Below the pieces are notes generated by a model that was given only the letters and a program-made list of their open reading frames with translations, was not told the origin of the DNA and searched no databases. Of a stretch of 28,883 nt of DNA, positions 9,400 through 15,703 are shown piece by piece. The DNA lies in IMG/VR virus record IMGVR_UViG_3300047392_000072, positions 1 through 28,883 of that record; one strand, given 5' to 3'. Position 1 is the stretch's first letter; every line of letters starts with the position of its first letter. Position numbers and translations under genes: made by a program. Source of the DNA: a virus.

Positions 9400-9641
9400 T
9401 GGAAAAGAGATTTAAGAAAGTAATCACTAACCCAGCTACTGGTCGCAAGAAGACCATCAAGTATGGGCAAGCAGGTAAAGCCGCAGACGGTGGTGATCGG
9501 ATTCGCCCCTCCACGAAAAAGGCTGACGCTTACTGCGCAAGATCCAATGCAATTAAAGGAGATTGGCGCAGCGATAAGAACTCACCGAACAGCTTGTCGC
9601 GTAAAAAATGGCGTTGCCGAGGAAATAAATCAATGCGATAA
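9399..9641 (+). CDS. Conserved basic phage protein (YGQ..YCARS type)
   Basis: 80 residues with ITNPATGRKKTIKYGQAG near the start, then KKADAYCARSNAIKGDWRSD and a C-terminal NSLSRKKWRCRGNKSMR. The combination 'YGQ', 'YCARS', 'DPNSPN-LSRRKWKCRG' is a recognisable small phage family found next to the two preceding families. Two cysteines (in YCARS and WRCRG) could bind metal or form a bond, which is speculation. It shares one base with the upstream stop codon. Confidence 0.8.
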   Translation: MEKRFKKVITNPATGRKKTIKYGQAGKAADGGDRIRPSTKKADAYCARSNAIKGDWRSDKNSPNSLSRKKWRCRGNKSMR

Positions 9642-9645
9642 CTCT

Positions 9646-9831
9646 ATGAAAAAACCAAAGACAAAAGCTGCAAAGCAAGCTAAGGTAAAGAAGGTGATGG
9701 GCGAATACAAGTCTGGAACGCTGCATTCTGGTCGTGATCCCAAAGGACCAAAGAAAGCACCAGTTGTCAAGAACCGCAAACAGGCAGTTGCAATCGCATT
9801 AAATTCAGCAGGAATCTCCAAGCGCAAATAA
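9646..9831 (+). CDS. DUF6496-like basic protein
   Basis: 61 residues from ATG 9646, chosen over an upstream in-frame start inside the previous gene. The core KKVMGEYKSGTLHSG and VKNRKQAVAIALNSAG match the DUF6496 pattern (VM.E...G.L.SG / VK.RKQAIAIALSEAG). Proteins of this family are small, basic and found in phages and bacteria without a known function. It lies 4 nt after the previous gene and 3 nt before the next, in the same operon. Confidence 0.75.
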   Translation: MKKPKTKAAKQAKVKKVMGEYKSGTLHSGRDPKGPKKAPVVKNRKQAVAIALNSAGISKRK

Positions 9832-9834
9832 ACT

Positions 9835-9963
9835 ATGAAAAACATGAAATCAGGAAGTTGTGGTCACGATGGTAAAGGCAAAGGTAAACGCTACGTTGAG
9901 ATCGAGATCAAGATGGGCAAGATGCCTAAGAAAGCTGCTAAGAAAGTAGCCAAACGCAAGTAA
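9835..9963 (+). CDS. 42-residue Lys-rich mini-protein
   Basis: Starts ATG 9835, 3 nt after the previous stop, and ends TAA 9963. It has a Gly/Lys/His N-terminal half (SGSCGHDGKGKGK), a short beta-like YVEIEIKMGKM and a poly-Lys tail. I do not recognise the family. The tight spacing and the same basic composition as its neighbours are the reasons to accept such a short frame. Confidence 0.55.
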   Translation: MKNMKSGSCGHDGKGKGKRYVEIEIKMGKMPKKAAKKVAKRK

Positions 9964-9968
9964 TCTCC

Positions 9969-10223
9969 ATGAGAGACTACAAGAAAGAATACGAAGAGTA
10001 TCACGGCAAGCCCAAGCAGATTTCTCGCAGGGCTGGACGCAATGCTGCTCGAGCCAAAGCTGTAAAGCTAGGCATTGCATCTAACGGTGATGGGAAAGAT
10101 GTTCACCACAAGAACAACAATCCAAAGGATAACCGTGCAAGCAACCTAGCCTCTACGCCAGTAAGCAAGAACCGAGGATTCCCTCGCACATCAAAGAATA
10201 AGCCTAAAGGACGACTCAAATGA
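9969..10223 (+). CDS. HNH-like small phage protein
   Basis: 84 residues. The N-terminus MRDYKKEYEEYHGKPKQ and the later GDGKDVHHKNNNPKDN with ASNLASTPVSKNRGF follow the layout of small phage HNH proteins (DVDHKDGNP-NN-PSNLR-----NRS). His-His and the NxxSNL element are present, so a degenerate or minimal HNH fold is likely. It could be a packaging-associated HNH nuclease, as in phages where such proteins sit beside terminase and portal, but at 84 residues activity is uncertain. It ends with a 4-nt overlap into the next gene. Confidence 0.7.
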   Translation: MRDYKKEYEEYHGKPKQISRRAGRNAARAKAVKLGIASNGDGKDVHHKNNNPKDNRASNLASTPVSKNRGFPRTSKNKPKGRLK

Positions 10224-10432
10224 CACCACTACCCAAGCCAACAATCCAGCAGTCCATCGAAGCACTCTCCGACCGTGATGAGTTCAAAGCAATCGTGCAG
10301 TTTATCTCCGATGAGCGTGAACGATTCTTCGGTGACCTTCGCCAATGTATAGACAACAACGAAGTGATGAAGATCGTCGGAAGTGTTGCCACCCTGGACG
10401 AACTTCTCACTTTGTTAAAAAAACAGGCTTGA
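10220..10432 (+). CDS. Conserved 70-residue phage protein, unknown
   Basis: 70 residues, helical and acidic, unlike the basic proteins before it. The pattern ERERFFGDLRQCIDNNEVMK followed by VATLDELLTLL is one I recognise from small phage proteins near scaffold and capsid genes. The start overlaps the previous stop (ATGA). The gene is last in this plus-strand run, and its stop codon overlaps the TTGACA of a promoter-like motif. No function is known to me. Confidence 0.7.
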   Translation: MTPLPKPTIQQSIEALSDRDEFKAIVQFISDERERFFGDLRQCIDNNEVMKIVGSVATLDELLTLLKKQA

Positions 10433-10461
10433 CAAATTAGCGGGAATGTGGTTTCTTTCCC
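10429..10461 (+). promoter_or_regulatory. TTGACAA promoter-like motif before the reversed island
   Basis: TTGACA at 10429-10434 opens a 33-nt stretch that matches 23 of 33 positions of the motif at 12210-12242, including TTGACAA, TTA, CGG and a terminal TTTCCC at identical spacing. The -10 part is poor (GTTTCT at the expected place), so it may be a degenerate or specialised promoter. Any transcript would meet the hairpin at 10494 within about 70 nt. Confidence 0.4.
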
Positions 10462-10493
10462 TTGCTGTTTTGTTTCATCTGCTTGTGTTCAGG

Positions 10494-10532
10494 TATCCGT
10501 AGGGGGTCAAACCTCTACGGATATTCTTTTTT
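10494..10532 (+). terminator. Strong intrinsic terminator (+)
   Basis: Arms 10494-10505 and 10512-10523 form a 12-bp stem with one G-T wobble (TATCCGTAG against CTACGGATA at the base) and a 6-nt loop, followed by TTCTTTTTT at 10524-10532. It ends plus-strand transcription from the packaging genes. The stop codon of the minus-strand gene at 10515 lies inside its 3' arm. Confidence 0.85.
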
Positions 10533-10805
10533 CATCTTGTCCATTTTCTGATTAGCCAAGCTCAGATCGTCCTCCAGTTGCTTGATGCGCTTCAACTGAG
10601 ACTCGATGATCCCATCCGCCAAAGCATTGGTGAACAGTCGCTTGTTCTTAGCTAACGATTCATTGAGTCTGGCGAATGCTTCAATGCACTTGATTGCATC
10701 GTCGATTGCCACACCGATTGTAGTGGTATCGGGCTGGGGAATGCTCTCGTCACCTCTACGCCAAGCATTGAATCGACGTAGGATTTCTATTGTTTGTTGG
10801 TTCAT
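10515..10805 (-). CDS. Small phage protein (RRFNAWRR type), unknown
   Basis: 96 residues. The N-terminal block IEILRRFNAWRRGDESIPQP followed by IGVAIDDAIKCIEAF is a pattern I associate with small early phage proteins that co-occur with the LERELAEA family. The C-terminal half is a coiled coil (QLKRIKQLEDDLSLANQKMDK). The start overlaps the stop of the upstream DUF3310 gene (ATGA), and the RBS (AAAGGAG) lies within that gene's last codons. Function unknown. Confidence 0.7.
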   Translation of the reverse strand: MNQQTIEILRRFNAWRRGDESIPQPDTTTIGVAIDDAIKCIEAFARLNESLAKNKRLFTNALADGIIESQLKRIKQLEDDLSLANQKMDKMKKEYP

Positions 10806-11281
10806 TTCAGTTCTCCTTTCACTGCAGTTAGAAATATTGCTGCACGGTCAATGCTTTTTGGAGTTCCATCTTCATTGATAACATCCGTTAAAATATTTAC
10901 CAGCGCATCGCGTTGCTCCCACGCCTCGGCAAGCTCGCGTTCGAGTTGTTTGGCAAATCGCCATCCTTCGGCTCTCCATTCTTGATCGCACATGGTAACG
11001 CAAGTGATTTGTTTTTCATGCGTCCTTGAGGTTGTTCTGTTTGTATTCATGTTGTTTATTTTGTCATTTGGTTTTTCCATCAGCTTTCGTTTAGCAATCT
11101 CTCTGTCAATATACCATCTCGCCTTCTCCAAGTCTTCGATCGCATCGTTCTTTAAGTCAGCTCTCCAGATGTATTTGATTGCATTGCCAAGGCAAAAGTT
11201 CATGTGTTCCGTGACTTGGATGCACTCAATCTTTGATGGGTGTGCTGTGTAATGTAGTGGGTGATTTACTTTATCATTCAT
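10802..11281 (-). CDS. DUF3310 protein fused to an LERELAEA coiled-coil module
   Basis: 159 residues in two parts. Residues 1-65 match DUF3310 (VNHPLHYTAHPSKIECIQVT, then NAIKYIWRADLKN and DLEKARWYID), a widespread phage protein of unclear nucleotide-related role. After a polar linker, residues about 103-159 match the coiled-coil family encoded 11-12 kb away (AKQLERELAEAWEQRDALV), ending VKGELK. The DNA at 10899-10941 is 40/43 identical to 22224-22266, so the module was copied or shuffled. The C-terminal codons double as the RBS of the next gene. It is the first gene of the reversed island, and a GATAAT -10-like box lies at 11349-11354 without a good -35. Confidence 0.8.
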   Translation of the reverse strand: MNDKVNHPLHYTAHPSKIECIQVTEHMNFCLGNAIKYIWRADLKNDAIEDLEKARWYIDREIAKRKLMEKPNDKINNMNTNRTTSRTHEKQITCVTMCDQEWRAEGWRFAKQLERELAEAWEQRDALVNILTDVINEDGTPKSIDRAAIFLTAVKGELK

Positions 11282-11553
11282 AGTCGTTCATTTTATTTCT
11301 GTACACAGTTAGTCTCATAACCTCCCTAGAGCGCACACGATGAGAAACATTATCTACCATATGCTTTTATGATCCGAAAACCAGCCCCTTAGGAGTCAAC
11401 CTCCTGCCACCTCTGCTTAGGCTCATGGTGACAACACGATGGCAGCTTTCCCGCTTTTCGTGCCTAGTGATGAGTGTGGAAGATTTACGTCTTCTCGCGT
11501 AGCCCTTTCTTTTGGTCTGTAATCGGGGATCGAACAGGGGCATCCATAAAATG
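11282..11553. other. Non-coding stretch upstream of the DUF3310 gene
   Basis: About 270 nt without a credible gene. It contains small hairpins (AGGAG/CTCCT at 11391-11405, GAAGA/TCTTC near 11470-11495, CACGA/TCGTG near 11436-11462). A minus-strand GATAAT at 11349-11354 could be the -10 of the DUF3310 operon, though its -35 is poor. GCCCCT recurs four times between 11384 and 11952. No tRNA could be folded. It may be the long 5' leader of the minus-strand genes or a further small RNA. Confidence 0.4.
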
Positions 11554-11592
11554 AAAAACCCGCCCGAGCTAGCCCCTCAGACGGGTTTTTTT
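11554..11592. terminator. Bidirectional intrinsic terminator
   Basis: The arms AAAACCCG and CGGGTTTT pair, with an inner GAG/CTC stem and a CTAGCCC loop. Seven T follow on the plus strand and five T on the minus strand. The loop sequence GCTAGCCCC (11568-11576) is the exact reverse complement of 11628-11636, which would give a competing structure. Confidence 0.8.
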
Positions 11593-11636
11593 GCCCTCCG
11601 AAGATAGGCAGAAATTCTTATCACAGCGGGGCTAGC
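11568..11636. repeat. 9-bp inverted repeat linking a terminator loop to its flank
   Basis: GCTAGCCCC at 11568-11576 and GGGGCTAGC at 11628-11636 are perfect reverse complements. The first copy is the loop of the terminator at 11554-11592, so pairing would compete with the terminator on a minus-strand transcript that reads past 11700. Confidence 0.6.
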
Positions 11637-11699
11637 GCACGGACAAGAGAGAGATAGACGATAAATCAGAACTTGGCAAGAATTATTTTCAAGAAAGTG

Positions 11700-11744
11700 A
11701 AAAAAATATCCCCCAAGTGTGCTTCAGTGAGAGGCATGGGGGAT
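11700..11744 (-). terminator. Intrinsic terminator of the minus-strand RNA
   Basis: Read on the minus strand, ATCCCCC (11744-11738) pairs with GGGGGAT (11714-11708). An inner stem 11731-11736 / 11720-11725 has one G-T wobble. The sequence then runs ATTTTTTT through 11700. This is a textbook minus-strand terminator and has no T-run on the plus strand. Confidence 0.8.
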
Positions 11745-11966
11745 CTGCTAATAAGGCTGCACCGCCCGCTGAGAGATTCCCAACGCATAGACGATGCAGC
11801 CAGTGTGATGTCACCAAGCTGGAGCTTGTTACCATCAGTCGGAGTGAGATCAGGTCGCTACATCCCGCGATGAAAGCCCCTATGCTCTTGCGAGTCTAAC
11901 AAGGAGTCGGAAAACCGAACCCCGCGATACGTCTTAGTTACGAATGCCCCTCATTGCTCAAACGCA
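11703..11966 (-). ncRNA. Candidate structured non-coding RNA, ~265 nt (or ~445 nt from distal promoter)
   Basis: No gene fits this interval, yet it is bounded by sigma70-like promoters (11972-11999 proximal, 12152-12179 distal) and a minus-strand terminator (11700-11744). In plus coordinates the visible helices are as follows. 11755-11761/11795-11801 is a 7-bp stem enclosing 11763-11766/11790-11793 and 11767-11771/11781-11785. 11806-11810/11833-11837 encloses the 6-bp stem 11815-11820/11823-11828, with a GTAA/GTGA internal loop able to form G-A pairs. 11861-11864/11869-11872 is a short hairpin. 11885-11894 gives a GCAA (GNRA) tetraloop on the minus strand. 11903-11910/11915-11922 is a stem with a four-base loop. 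Most of the RNA can therefore fold into local helices. I cannot match it to a named RNA family. An extended leader for the DUF3310 genes is the main alternative, but the terminator argues against it. Confidence 0.5.
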
Positions 11967-11971
11967 AGGCA

Positions 11972-11999
11972 ATACTATTGCATGGCGCGATATTGTCAA
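11972..11999 (-). promoter_or_regulatory. Proximal minus-strand promoter of the RNA
   Basis: On the minus strand, TTGACA (11999-11994) is followed after 16 nt by TAGTAT (11977-11972), with ATGCA just upstream of the -10. Start of transcription would be near 11965. It shares TTGACAAT-N8-ATGCA-N-TA-NN-AT with the distal promoter 180 nt away. Confidence 0.55.
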
Positions 12000-12151
12000 T
12001 ACCTGATCGAGTGAATGATTCTCCACGCTAGGTACAAAGTTTTATCAGTTTTAGCATTGCCAACAAACAGCCGAATTAACAAGCCGCGCCTTCTCGCACT
12101 CGCAACTCTCAGCATTGTGCGCCTGATGAATGGGTGAATCTTCATGCCGCG

Positions 12152-12179
12152 ATGTTAGTGCATCGAGAACGATTGTCAA
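12152..12179 (-). promoter_or_regulatory. Distal minus-strand promoter of the RNA
   Basis: On the minus strand, TTGACA (12179-12174) is followed after 16 nt by TAACAT (12157-12152), again with ATGCA before the -10. Predicted start near 12145. It lies back-to-back with the plus-strand promoter at 12210. Confidence 0.55.
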
Positions 12180-12209
12180 CATAAGATGAGCATGGGTTGA
12201 TATTTGCTA

Positions 12210-12239
12210 TTGACAAGTTAACGGAATTAGTGCTAATTT
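12210..12239 (+). promoter_or_regulatory. Promoter for the scaffold-capsid operon
   Basis: TTGACA at 12210-12215 is followed by GCTAAT at 12232-12237 (16-nt spacer) or TAATTT at 12234-12239 (18 nt, with an upstream TG). It lies about 40 nt before the scaffold start and is the only good promoter seen for the capsid operon, which is cut off from the packaging genes by terminators. Confidence 0.6.
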
Positions 12240-12279
12240 CCCCTCGATCGCACCGCCGAGCGTAAATGGCGTTTCCATT

Positions 12280-13296
12280 ATGAGTAATCCAGAAGCTACC
12301 GCTGAAGCTATTGAATCAGTGTCCAACCTGTCATTTGAAGAGCTTGTAGCTCAGAGAACGGCAAGACATAATCCAGAACCCGAATCTGAGGAACAACCCG
12401 AGGAAGCGGAAACCGAAAGCGAAGAGGAAGAGATTCCTGCCGAGCCAGAGGAAGCCGAAGCCGAAGAAGAAGCCGAGGAGGAAGAAGAGGAGCCAGAAAG
12501 TGAAATTGATCTACTGTCGCTAACTACGGAGCAGATTCAATCTTTAGCCAAAAAGGGTAAGAGCCGATTGCTTCAACGCATTGGCGAGCTAACCGCTCAG
12601 AAGAAAGCCCTGGAGGAGAAGTTGCAATCCCAACCGCCAGTTAAGGAAGTCCCTCAAGAACAGAATCCGTTTCGTGAAATTTCATCCTTCGATGACCTTA
12701 AAGCGAAATACCAAGAACTTGAGCAAACCCTTGAGTCTACAGATGCGCTACTTGAGGAATACGAAGATTATCGTGGTGAAGACATAATCCTAGTAGGAGA
12801 CAAGGAGTTCACTAAGCAGCAGATCCGTAAAGCTAACCGCAACTCTAGGGACGCATTGACTAAATACCTTCCTGCCCAGCAAGCGCATCTCCAGCAGATC
12901 GCCCAGATGGAGCAACTGAAGGGACAATACATCGCTGCGGCTCAAGAAGAAGTTCCAGACATCAATGACGAAACCACTGCTGTCGGGAAACAATTCAAGG
13001 ATTTAATGTCTGATCCGCTTATCGAAAAGCTACGCAAACAAGTTCCTGAAATTGGCTACCAAATCGAATACATTTTGGCTCATGCGTCAAACTCCATCCA
13101 TGGAGGAACGAGAATTAGGAAGCAACCTGCGGTGGGGAATAAACTGAAAGTCAGTCCATCCTCTTCCCCATTTGGAGCAGGTGCAGCTAAATCCTCTGTT
13201 TCCGCCAAGGCTAAAGGTTCAGATGCGTATTCTCGCTTTGAAAAGAGTGGGAGTCCAGAAGAATGGGTTGCTGCTAGAATCGCCAGATACAAATAA
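12280..13296 (+). CDS. Capsid scaffolding protein (probable)
   Basis: 338 residues. Residues about 30-80 are an extremely acidic Glu-rich low-complexity stretch, followed by a long predicted coiled coil (LTAQKKALEEKLQSQ, KYQELEQTLESTDALLEEYE) and a basic Ser/Lys-rich C-terminus. Highly charged, helical protein with a basic C-terminal tail immediately before the major capsid gene is the standard profile of a scaffold, which templates the prohead and is then removed. No protease motif is visible. The leader has no Shine-Dalgarno sequence; ATG 12280 follows a short C/T-rich stretch. Confidence 0.75.
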   Translation: MSNPEATAEAIESVSNLSFEELVAQRTARHNPEPESEEQPEEAETESEEEEIPAEPEEAEAEEEAEEEEEEPESEIDLLSLTTEQIQSLAKKGKSRLLQRIGELTAQKKALEEKLQSQPPVKEVPQEQNPFREISSFDDLKAKYQELEQTLESTDALLEEYEDYRGEDIILVGDKEFTKQQIRKANRNSRDALTKYLPAQQAHLQQIAQMEQLKGQYIAAAQEEVPDINDETTAVGKQFKDLMSDPLIEKLRKQVPEIGYQIEYILAHASNSIHGGTRIRKQPAVGNKLKVSPSSSPFGAGAAKSSVSAKAKGSDAYSRFEKSGSPEEWVAARIARYK

Positions 13297-13315
13297 CTTT
13301 TAACCGACTAAAACA

Positions 13316-14311
13316 ATGCCTATCTCAAATACTTATCAACCGTCAGCCCCAGCCGCTAAAACTGGCACGGGTTCCGCCGTTTCCAACCGCGAGGATCTCA
13401 GCAATGAACTTGCTATCCTTGCTCCAGAAGAAACTCCCATCCTGTCCCTTTGCAGCAAAGGCAAAGCAAGTGCCACTTACACTGAGTGGACTGTTGACTC
13501 CCTTGCTTCTCCTGCTACCACTGGTATCAGCGAAGGTTCGGATGTGACTTCGTTCTCGGACAAGTTCGCAGATCGCGCTCGCCTTGGTAACTACATCCAA
13601 TTGATGCGCCGTGACTACATCGTGTCGAACCTGCAACAAGCTGTGTCAAGCGTTGGTCCTGCTAACGTGGCACAAGCCGAAGCTAAGTCCATGCGCGAAA
13701 TCAAACGCGACATCGAAGCAACCATCGCCTCCGATAACGAAATGACGGTTGAGAACGGTGCTGGCACTCCTTACGGAATGCGTGGTCTTGGCAAGTGGAT
13801 TCAGTCCTCCGCCCAAGCAACGAACCCAGTTCCTGCTGCATACCGCACTCCAACTGGTTCGATTATCTCGTCCACCATCAGCGAAAGCTCCTTCAACTCC
13901 TTGATTGGTTCGATCTTCGCTAAGAACGGTGAGATGAACAGCTTGACGCTTGTTGCTAACGTGGCACTTCGCCAGCTTATCAGCAACTTCACCCGCGCCC
14001 AACCTTCGTCTGCTGGTGTTACCTACCACGTTAACCAAGAAGCCACGAGCAAGCAGATCACCTTGTCGGTGAACCTGTATGACTCCGACTTCGGTCTGGT
14101 TAAGATCGTGAACGGCAACCCAAGCTGTATGCCAACTGGTTCGACCAACGTAGGCTACGTCCTCAATCCTAAGTATCTGGGCTTCAACACCCTGATCCCG
14201 ATGGGTGCTACTCGCCTTGAGAACCAAGGTGGTGGTGAGCGTGGATTCGTCGATGTTGCTGGCACCCTGTGCGTCAAGCATCCCCAAGCCCACGGCAAAA
14301 TCGCTTACTAA
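13316..14311 (+). CDS. Major capsid protein, SU10/DUF5309 type
   Basis: 331 residues, HK97-fold capsid family of the phage SU10 type. Recognisable blocks are LAILAPEETPILSL near residue 35, then ATYTEWTVDSLASP, the middle MREIKRDIEATIASDNE, and a C-terminal YLGFNTLIPMGATR. It builds the icosahedral shell. Strongly biased toward C-ending codons compared with nearby genes, as expected for a highly expressed product. It has an A-rich leader without Shine-Dalgarno and sits directly after the scaffold and before a terminator-bounded decoration gene. Confidence 0.88.
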   Translation: MPISNTYQPSAPAAKTGTGSAVSNREDLSNELAILAPEETPILSLCSKGKASATYTEWTVDSLASPATTGISEGSDVTSFSDKFADRARLGNYIQLMRRDYIVSNLQQAVSSVGPANVAQAEAKSMREIKRDIEATIASDNEMTVENGAGTPYGMRGLGKWIQSSAQATNPVPAAYRTPTGSIISSTISESSFNSLIGSIFAKNGEMNSLTLVANVALRQLISNFTRAQPSSAGVTYHVNQEATSKQITLSVNLYDSDFGLVKIVNGNPSCMPTGSTNVGYVLNPKYLGFNTLIPMGATRLENQGGGERGFVDVAGTLCVKHPQAHGKIAY

Positions 14312-14330
14312 TCTCAACTAACGAAAATAC

Positions 14331-14765
14331 ATGAAACTTACTATTCAAGAAGGATTCAACGGATTCACCGACATCTACAAACTCACTGCTGCTGACATCA
14401 CTGCCCTTGGCACTGGTAATCAGAAAACGATTGCCTTGCTGCCTCCTGGCGGCGTGGTAACTGCTTGCGGAGTGTTTGAAGCTGTCACATCCGCAGGAAC
14501 ATCGGCAGACCTCACTCTGGACGTAGGCACGACTACTGCCGACCCAGATGAATACATCGATGCCCTCGACCTCGACGGTTTGACCAAAGCTGCCTTCAAC
14601 ACTGGAGATGTGCTGGTTAACACCGCTGCTGGTTATGCAATCAACAACACTGCATCCGCTGTGCCTATCGTCCTTGAAGTTAACTTCACTGGAACGGTTA
14701 CCGCAGGTGAGTGGTATATCGGTGTCAAGATCCTTGATCTTGGACTGCTTGCATCCAACGCTTAA
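14331..14765 (+). CDS. Probable capsid decoration / minor head protein
   Basis: 144 residues, rich in Thr, Ala, Gly and beta-branched residues, predicted all-beta. The C-terminal segment VNFTGTVTAGEWYIGVKIL looks like a beta-sandwich edge. No catalytic motif. It follows the major capsid gene by 19 nt and is followed by a strong terminator, so it is co-expressed with capsid at high level. That fits a head decoration protein, though a small structural or fibre-base protein is possible. I do not recognise the family. Confidence 0.6.
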   Translation: MKLTIQEGFNGFTDIYKLTAADITALGTGNQKTIALLPPGGVVTACGVFEAVTSAGTSADLTLDVGTTTADPDEYIDALDLDGLTKAAFNTGDVLVNTAAGYAINNTASAVPIVLEVNFTGTVTAGEWYIGVKILDLGLLASNA

Positions 14766-14774
14766 TCCCTAACT

Positions 14775-14807
14775 GGGGAGGGAGGGTGAAATCTCCCTCT
14801 CCTTTTT
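14775..14807 (+). terminator. Strong terminator after capsid genes
   Basis: Arms 14775-14784 and 14793-14802 form a 10-bp stem with one G-T wobble around an 8-nt loop, followed by five T. It should lower expression of the connector and tail genes relative to capsid. Confidence 0.85.
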
Positions 14808-14810
14808 CTT

Positions 14811-15089
14811 ATGTTCGCAGAAGAAGAAATTAACGCAGCACTTATCCGTGAGCTATGCTCTGGTCGCAAGTTCGTCGAGAGCTTGGAGAAACGCAGAGAG
14901 ATTGAAGCAGCGGCAGAAGCAAGGAAGATGCGCGAAGTGAAGTCCATCGCAGGTAAGCCTGTCGGAGCTATCCCGCAACGCGAATATCTACTCCTTGCAA
15001 ACAAATACGGAGCAGAATGCTGGGATGACCGAGGATTCGTCCGTGACTTTTTCAAATCACAATCACACCTAAAAGCAGGTAACATTTAA
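14811..15089 (+). CDS. Small phage head/packaging-region protein, unknown
   Basis: 92 residues, mostly helical and charged. The C-terminal pattern QREYLLLANKYGAECWDDRG resembles short phage proteins with REY..L..KYG..C..D..F. The start lies only a few bases after the capsid terminator, in its T-rich flank. It shares one base with the next gene. Role unknown; its location suggests a head-completion function. Confidence 0.6.
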   Translation: MFAEEEINAALIRELCSGRKFVESLEKRREIEAAAEARKMREVKSIAGKPVGAIPQREYLLLANKYGAECWDDRGFVRDFFKSQSHLKAGNI

Positions 15090-15703
15090 TGCAAACGAAG
15101 ACCTACGCCGAATTGCTTTCTCTGATTCAATCACTGTGCGGGGTCGTCTTCGCAACGCTGGAGCTTGGGCGCATCAAGGCACTCATCAATCGTCGTGCGC
15201 TGAGGGCATATCGCTCAACGAACTACTGGACTCGATACCTCAAGATCGGGGAAGAGAGGGCAGTGACTGGCAATGTCGTGCCTTACACCGAAGCTGGCAA
15301 AGACCCGATTGATACGTTTCTGCGTGTTCATCGACAAGCCCCCTGGATCACCGCTGCCGTGCAGGAATACGACATCATGGTGACCGCTGATGGTGCTACA
15401 CTAGTTGCTGGCAATAGCAATCCAACGGAAGCCTTCGTCACTTACAAGAAGCAGTTCTCCGACACTTACGGTGATGGGCAAGGCGAGACTACGGCAATCC
15501 CTGCTGAGTGGTTTCAATACATGGCGCATGGAACATATGCCGACTATCTCCGCGCTGAAGGGCAGCAAGAGAAAGCAGTCGTGGCAGACCAAGAGGCAGA
15601 CCTGCTGCTTCAAGAGGAAATGATTCGCATTGACGAACAGCACACTTTACAGATGGTTGCGAATAGGATATTTACCAACGCGAACATGCAAATGCGATAC
15701 TGA
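15089..15703 (+). CDS. Head-tail connector / tail accessory protein (probable)
   Basis: 204 residues. An N-terminal helical part (TYAELLSLIQSLCG) and a long helical C-terminus (EKAVVADQEADLLLQEEMIR) flank a mixed middle. This size and layout match gp4-like tail accessory or connector proteins that bind below the portal in P22-like phages, and it lies after the capsid genes and before a fibre. Sequence identity to a named family is not certain. One-base overlaps with both neighbours. Confidence 0.6.
   Translation: MQTKTYAELLSLIQSLCGVVFATLELGRIKALINRRALRAYRSTNYWTRYLKIGEERAVTGNVVPYTEAGKDPIDTFLRVHRQAPWITAAVQEYDIMVTADGATLVAGNSNPTEAFVTYKKQFSDTYGDGQGETTAIPAEWFQYMAHGTYADYLRAEGQQEKAVVADQEADLLLQEEMIRIDEQHTLQMVANRIFTNANMQMRY

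Noticed and set aside
11512-11545. tRNA- or tmRNA-like 3' end (minus strand GTTCGATCC near 11530, ending GACCA)
   Set aside because: The sequences on either side of the putative T-loop do not pair, and no D- or anticodon arm fits.
11673-11899. Two plus-strand open frames of about 60 residues
   Set aside because: They have no coding character or start signal and coincide with the structured minus-strand RNA and its terminator.
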